The notes under the pieces: model-generated
What the model was told of the DNA's origin: nothing
The model's input: only the letters and a program-made list of their open reading frames with translations
Databases searched by the model: none
DNA from: UBA7672 sp038326205
GTDB taxonomy: Bacteria > Pseudomonadota > Alphaproteobacteria > Caulobacterales > Hyphomonadaceae
DNA: 64,000 bases
Assembly (NCBI GenBank): GCA_038326205.1
Contig: JBBQJV010000011.1
Location: 1 to 64,000 of the forward strand
Direction of reading: 5' to 3'
In this document: in pieces, positions 63,699 to 64,000 of the stretch
Numbering within the stretch: position 1 is the stretch's first letter
How the letters are laid out: every line of letters starts with the position of its first letter
Position numbers and translations under genes: made by a program

Positions 63699-64000
63699 AT
63701 GCCTGAAGCCCGCCGTGCCAGACTGATGCCTGCCTCAACCAATCTGCACCGAATGGTCACCGGCATAGTCGCGGGCATGGTGCTCCAGTCGGCCCTGCCG
63801 ATGGTCGAGGCGCAGGACTATGAACTCGTTCCGCCCGTCGAAAGCCAGGCCGCTCCACAAATGGGGCAGGGCATCTCCATTCGGGCCCGCATCGCCGGGC
63901 TCTATTTCCCGCCCGGCGGCAGTGAGCCCATCCTCGTGCAACGCGCTTTCACGACCAGCGCCGCCACCGACCAGTCGAGCCAGTATGTTTTCGATGTCCT
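63699..64000 (+). CDS. secreted protein, 3' end beyond the window
   Basis: Partial gene. It starts ATG after a GAGGAGGACGTG site and stays open for 100 codons to the window end. The N-terminus MPEARRARLMPASTNLHRMV is followed by a hydrophobic stretch TGIVAGMVLQSALPMVEAQD that looks like a signal peptide, then a hydrophilic domain (YELVPPVESQAAP). The family cannot be told from this piece. Confidence 0.7.
   Translation, partial: MPEARRARLMPASTNLHRMVTGIVAGMVLQSALPMVEAQDYELVPPVESQAAPQMGQGISIRARIAGLYFPPGGSEPILVQRAFTTSAATDQSSQYVFDV

Overview
The window is GC-rich DNA from an alphaproteobacterial chromosome. The gene order and regulatory sites point to the Caulobacterales/Hyphomonadaceae (Maricaulales) neighbourhood. 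It appears to span the chromosomal replication origin. The 399 bp between hemE and the PEP-synthase regulator gene (6853-7251) occupies the position known for Cori of Caulobacter crescentus. It carries 13 GANTC (CcrM methylation) sites, a perfect CtrA box (TTAA-N7-TTAAC) and DnaA-box-like sequences. Three near-identical parS sites lie about 6-7 kb to the left, at and inside mnmE. Both facts were read directly from the sequence.

Layout. 0-7 kb, leftward: mnmE with parS sites, a 2OG-Fe(II) oxygenase-like gene, a repeat-bearing gap, rho, and the haem genes hemJ-hemH-hemE. 7.25-10.9 kb, rightward: a tightly overlapping operon ppsR-maf-aroE-coaE-dnaQ, then a zinc alcohol dehydrogenase. 12-19 kb: secB, a Tim44-like gene, an Smr gene and the leftward histidine genes hisB-hisH-hisA-hisF-hisE, interrupted by a decayed mechanosensitive-channel-type gene and a 55-codon DUF1127-like gene. 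19-26 kb: a degenerate-GGDEF/EAL protein, hslV, an unidentified polytopic membrane protein, hslU and a DUF2254 protein. 26-35 kb: small metabolic genes (HxlR regulator with divergent SDR, HCCA isomerase, PfkB kinase, ATP-grasp, nth, DUF2244, glyoxalase, amidase, dapB) with one 0.75 kb gap that holds an intergenic palindromic repeat.

35-45 kb: a lipoprotein, dnaJ and dnaK, then a patch of gene decay: a frameshifted small gene, a RidA pseudogene, an M13 peptidase stump cut off by an ISAs1-type insertion sequence, and an internally shortened transposase. A TPR protein, a CxxCH lipoprotein and a pseudouridine synthase lie among them. 45-51 kb: the rimP-nusA-ylxR-infB operon, closed by a strong terminator. 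rbfA, which usually follows infB, is 7.5 kb further on; the gap holds a DUF6351 hydrolase, an alpha/beta hydrolase, an SPFH/Arc/small membrane protein/DUF347 cluster behind a large dyad, and ada. 58-64 kb: rbfA, udk, a small membrane protein, fabI, an AAA+ ATPase/TPR pair, a 17-bp tandem repeat and the start of a secreted protein cut by the window end.

Most of the window is core housekeeping. The strongest biological signals are the origin, the parS sites built into mnmE coding sequence, and two uncharacterised clusters (SPFH-Arc and AAA-TPR). No rRNA, tRNA or CRISPR array was recognised by eye.
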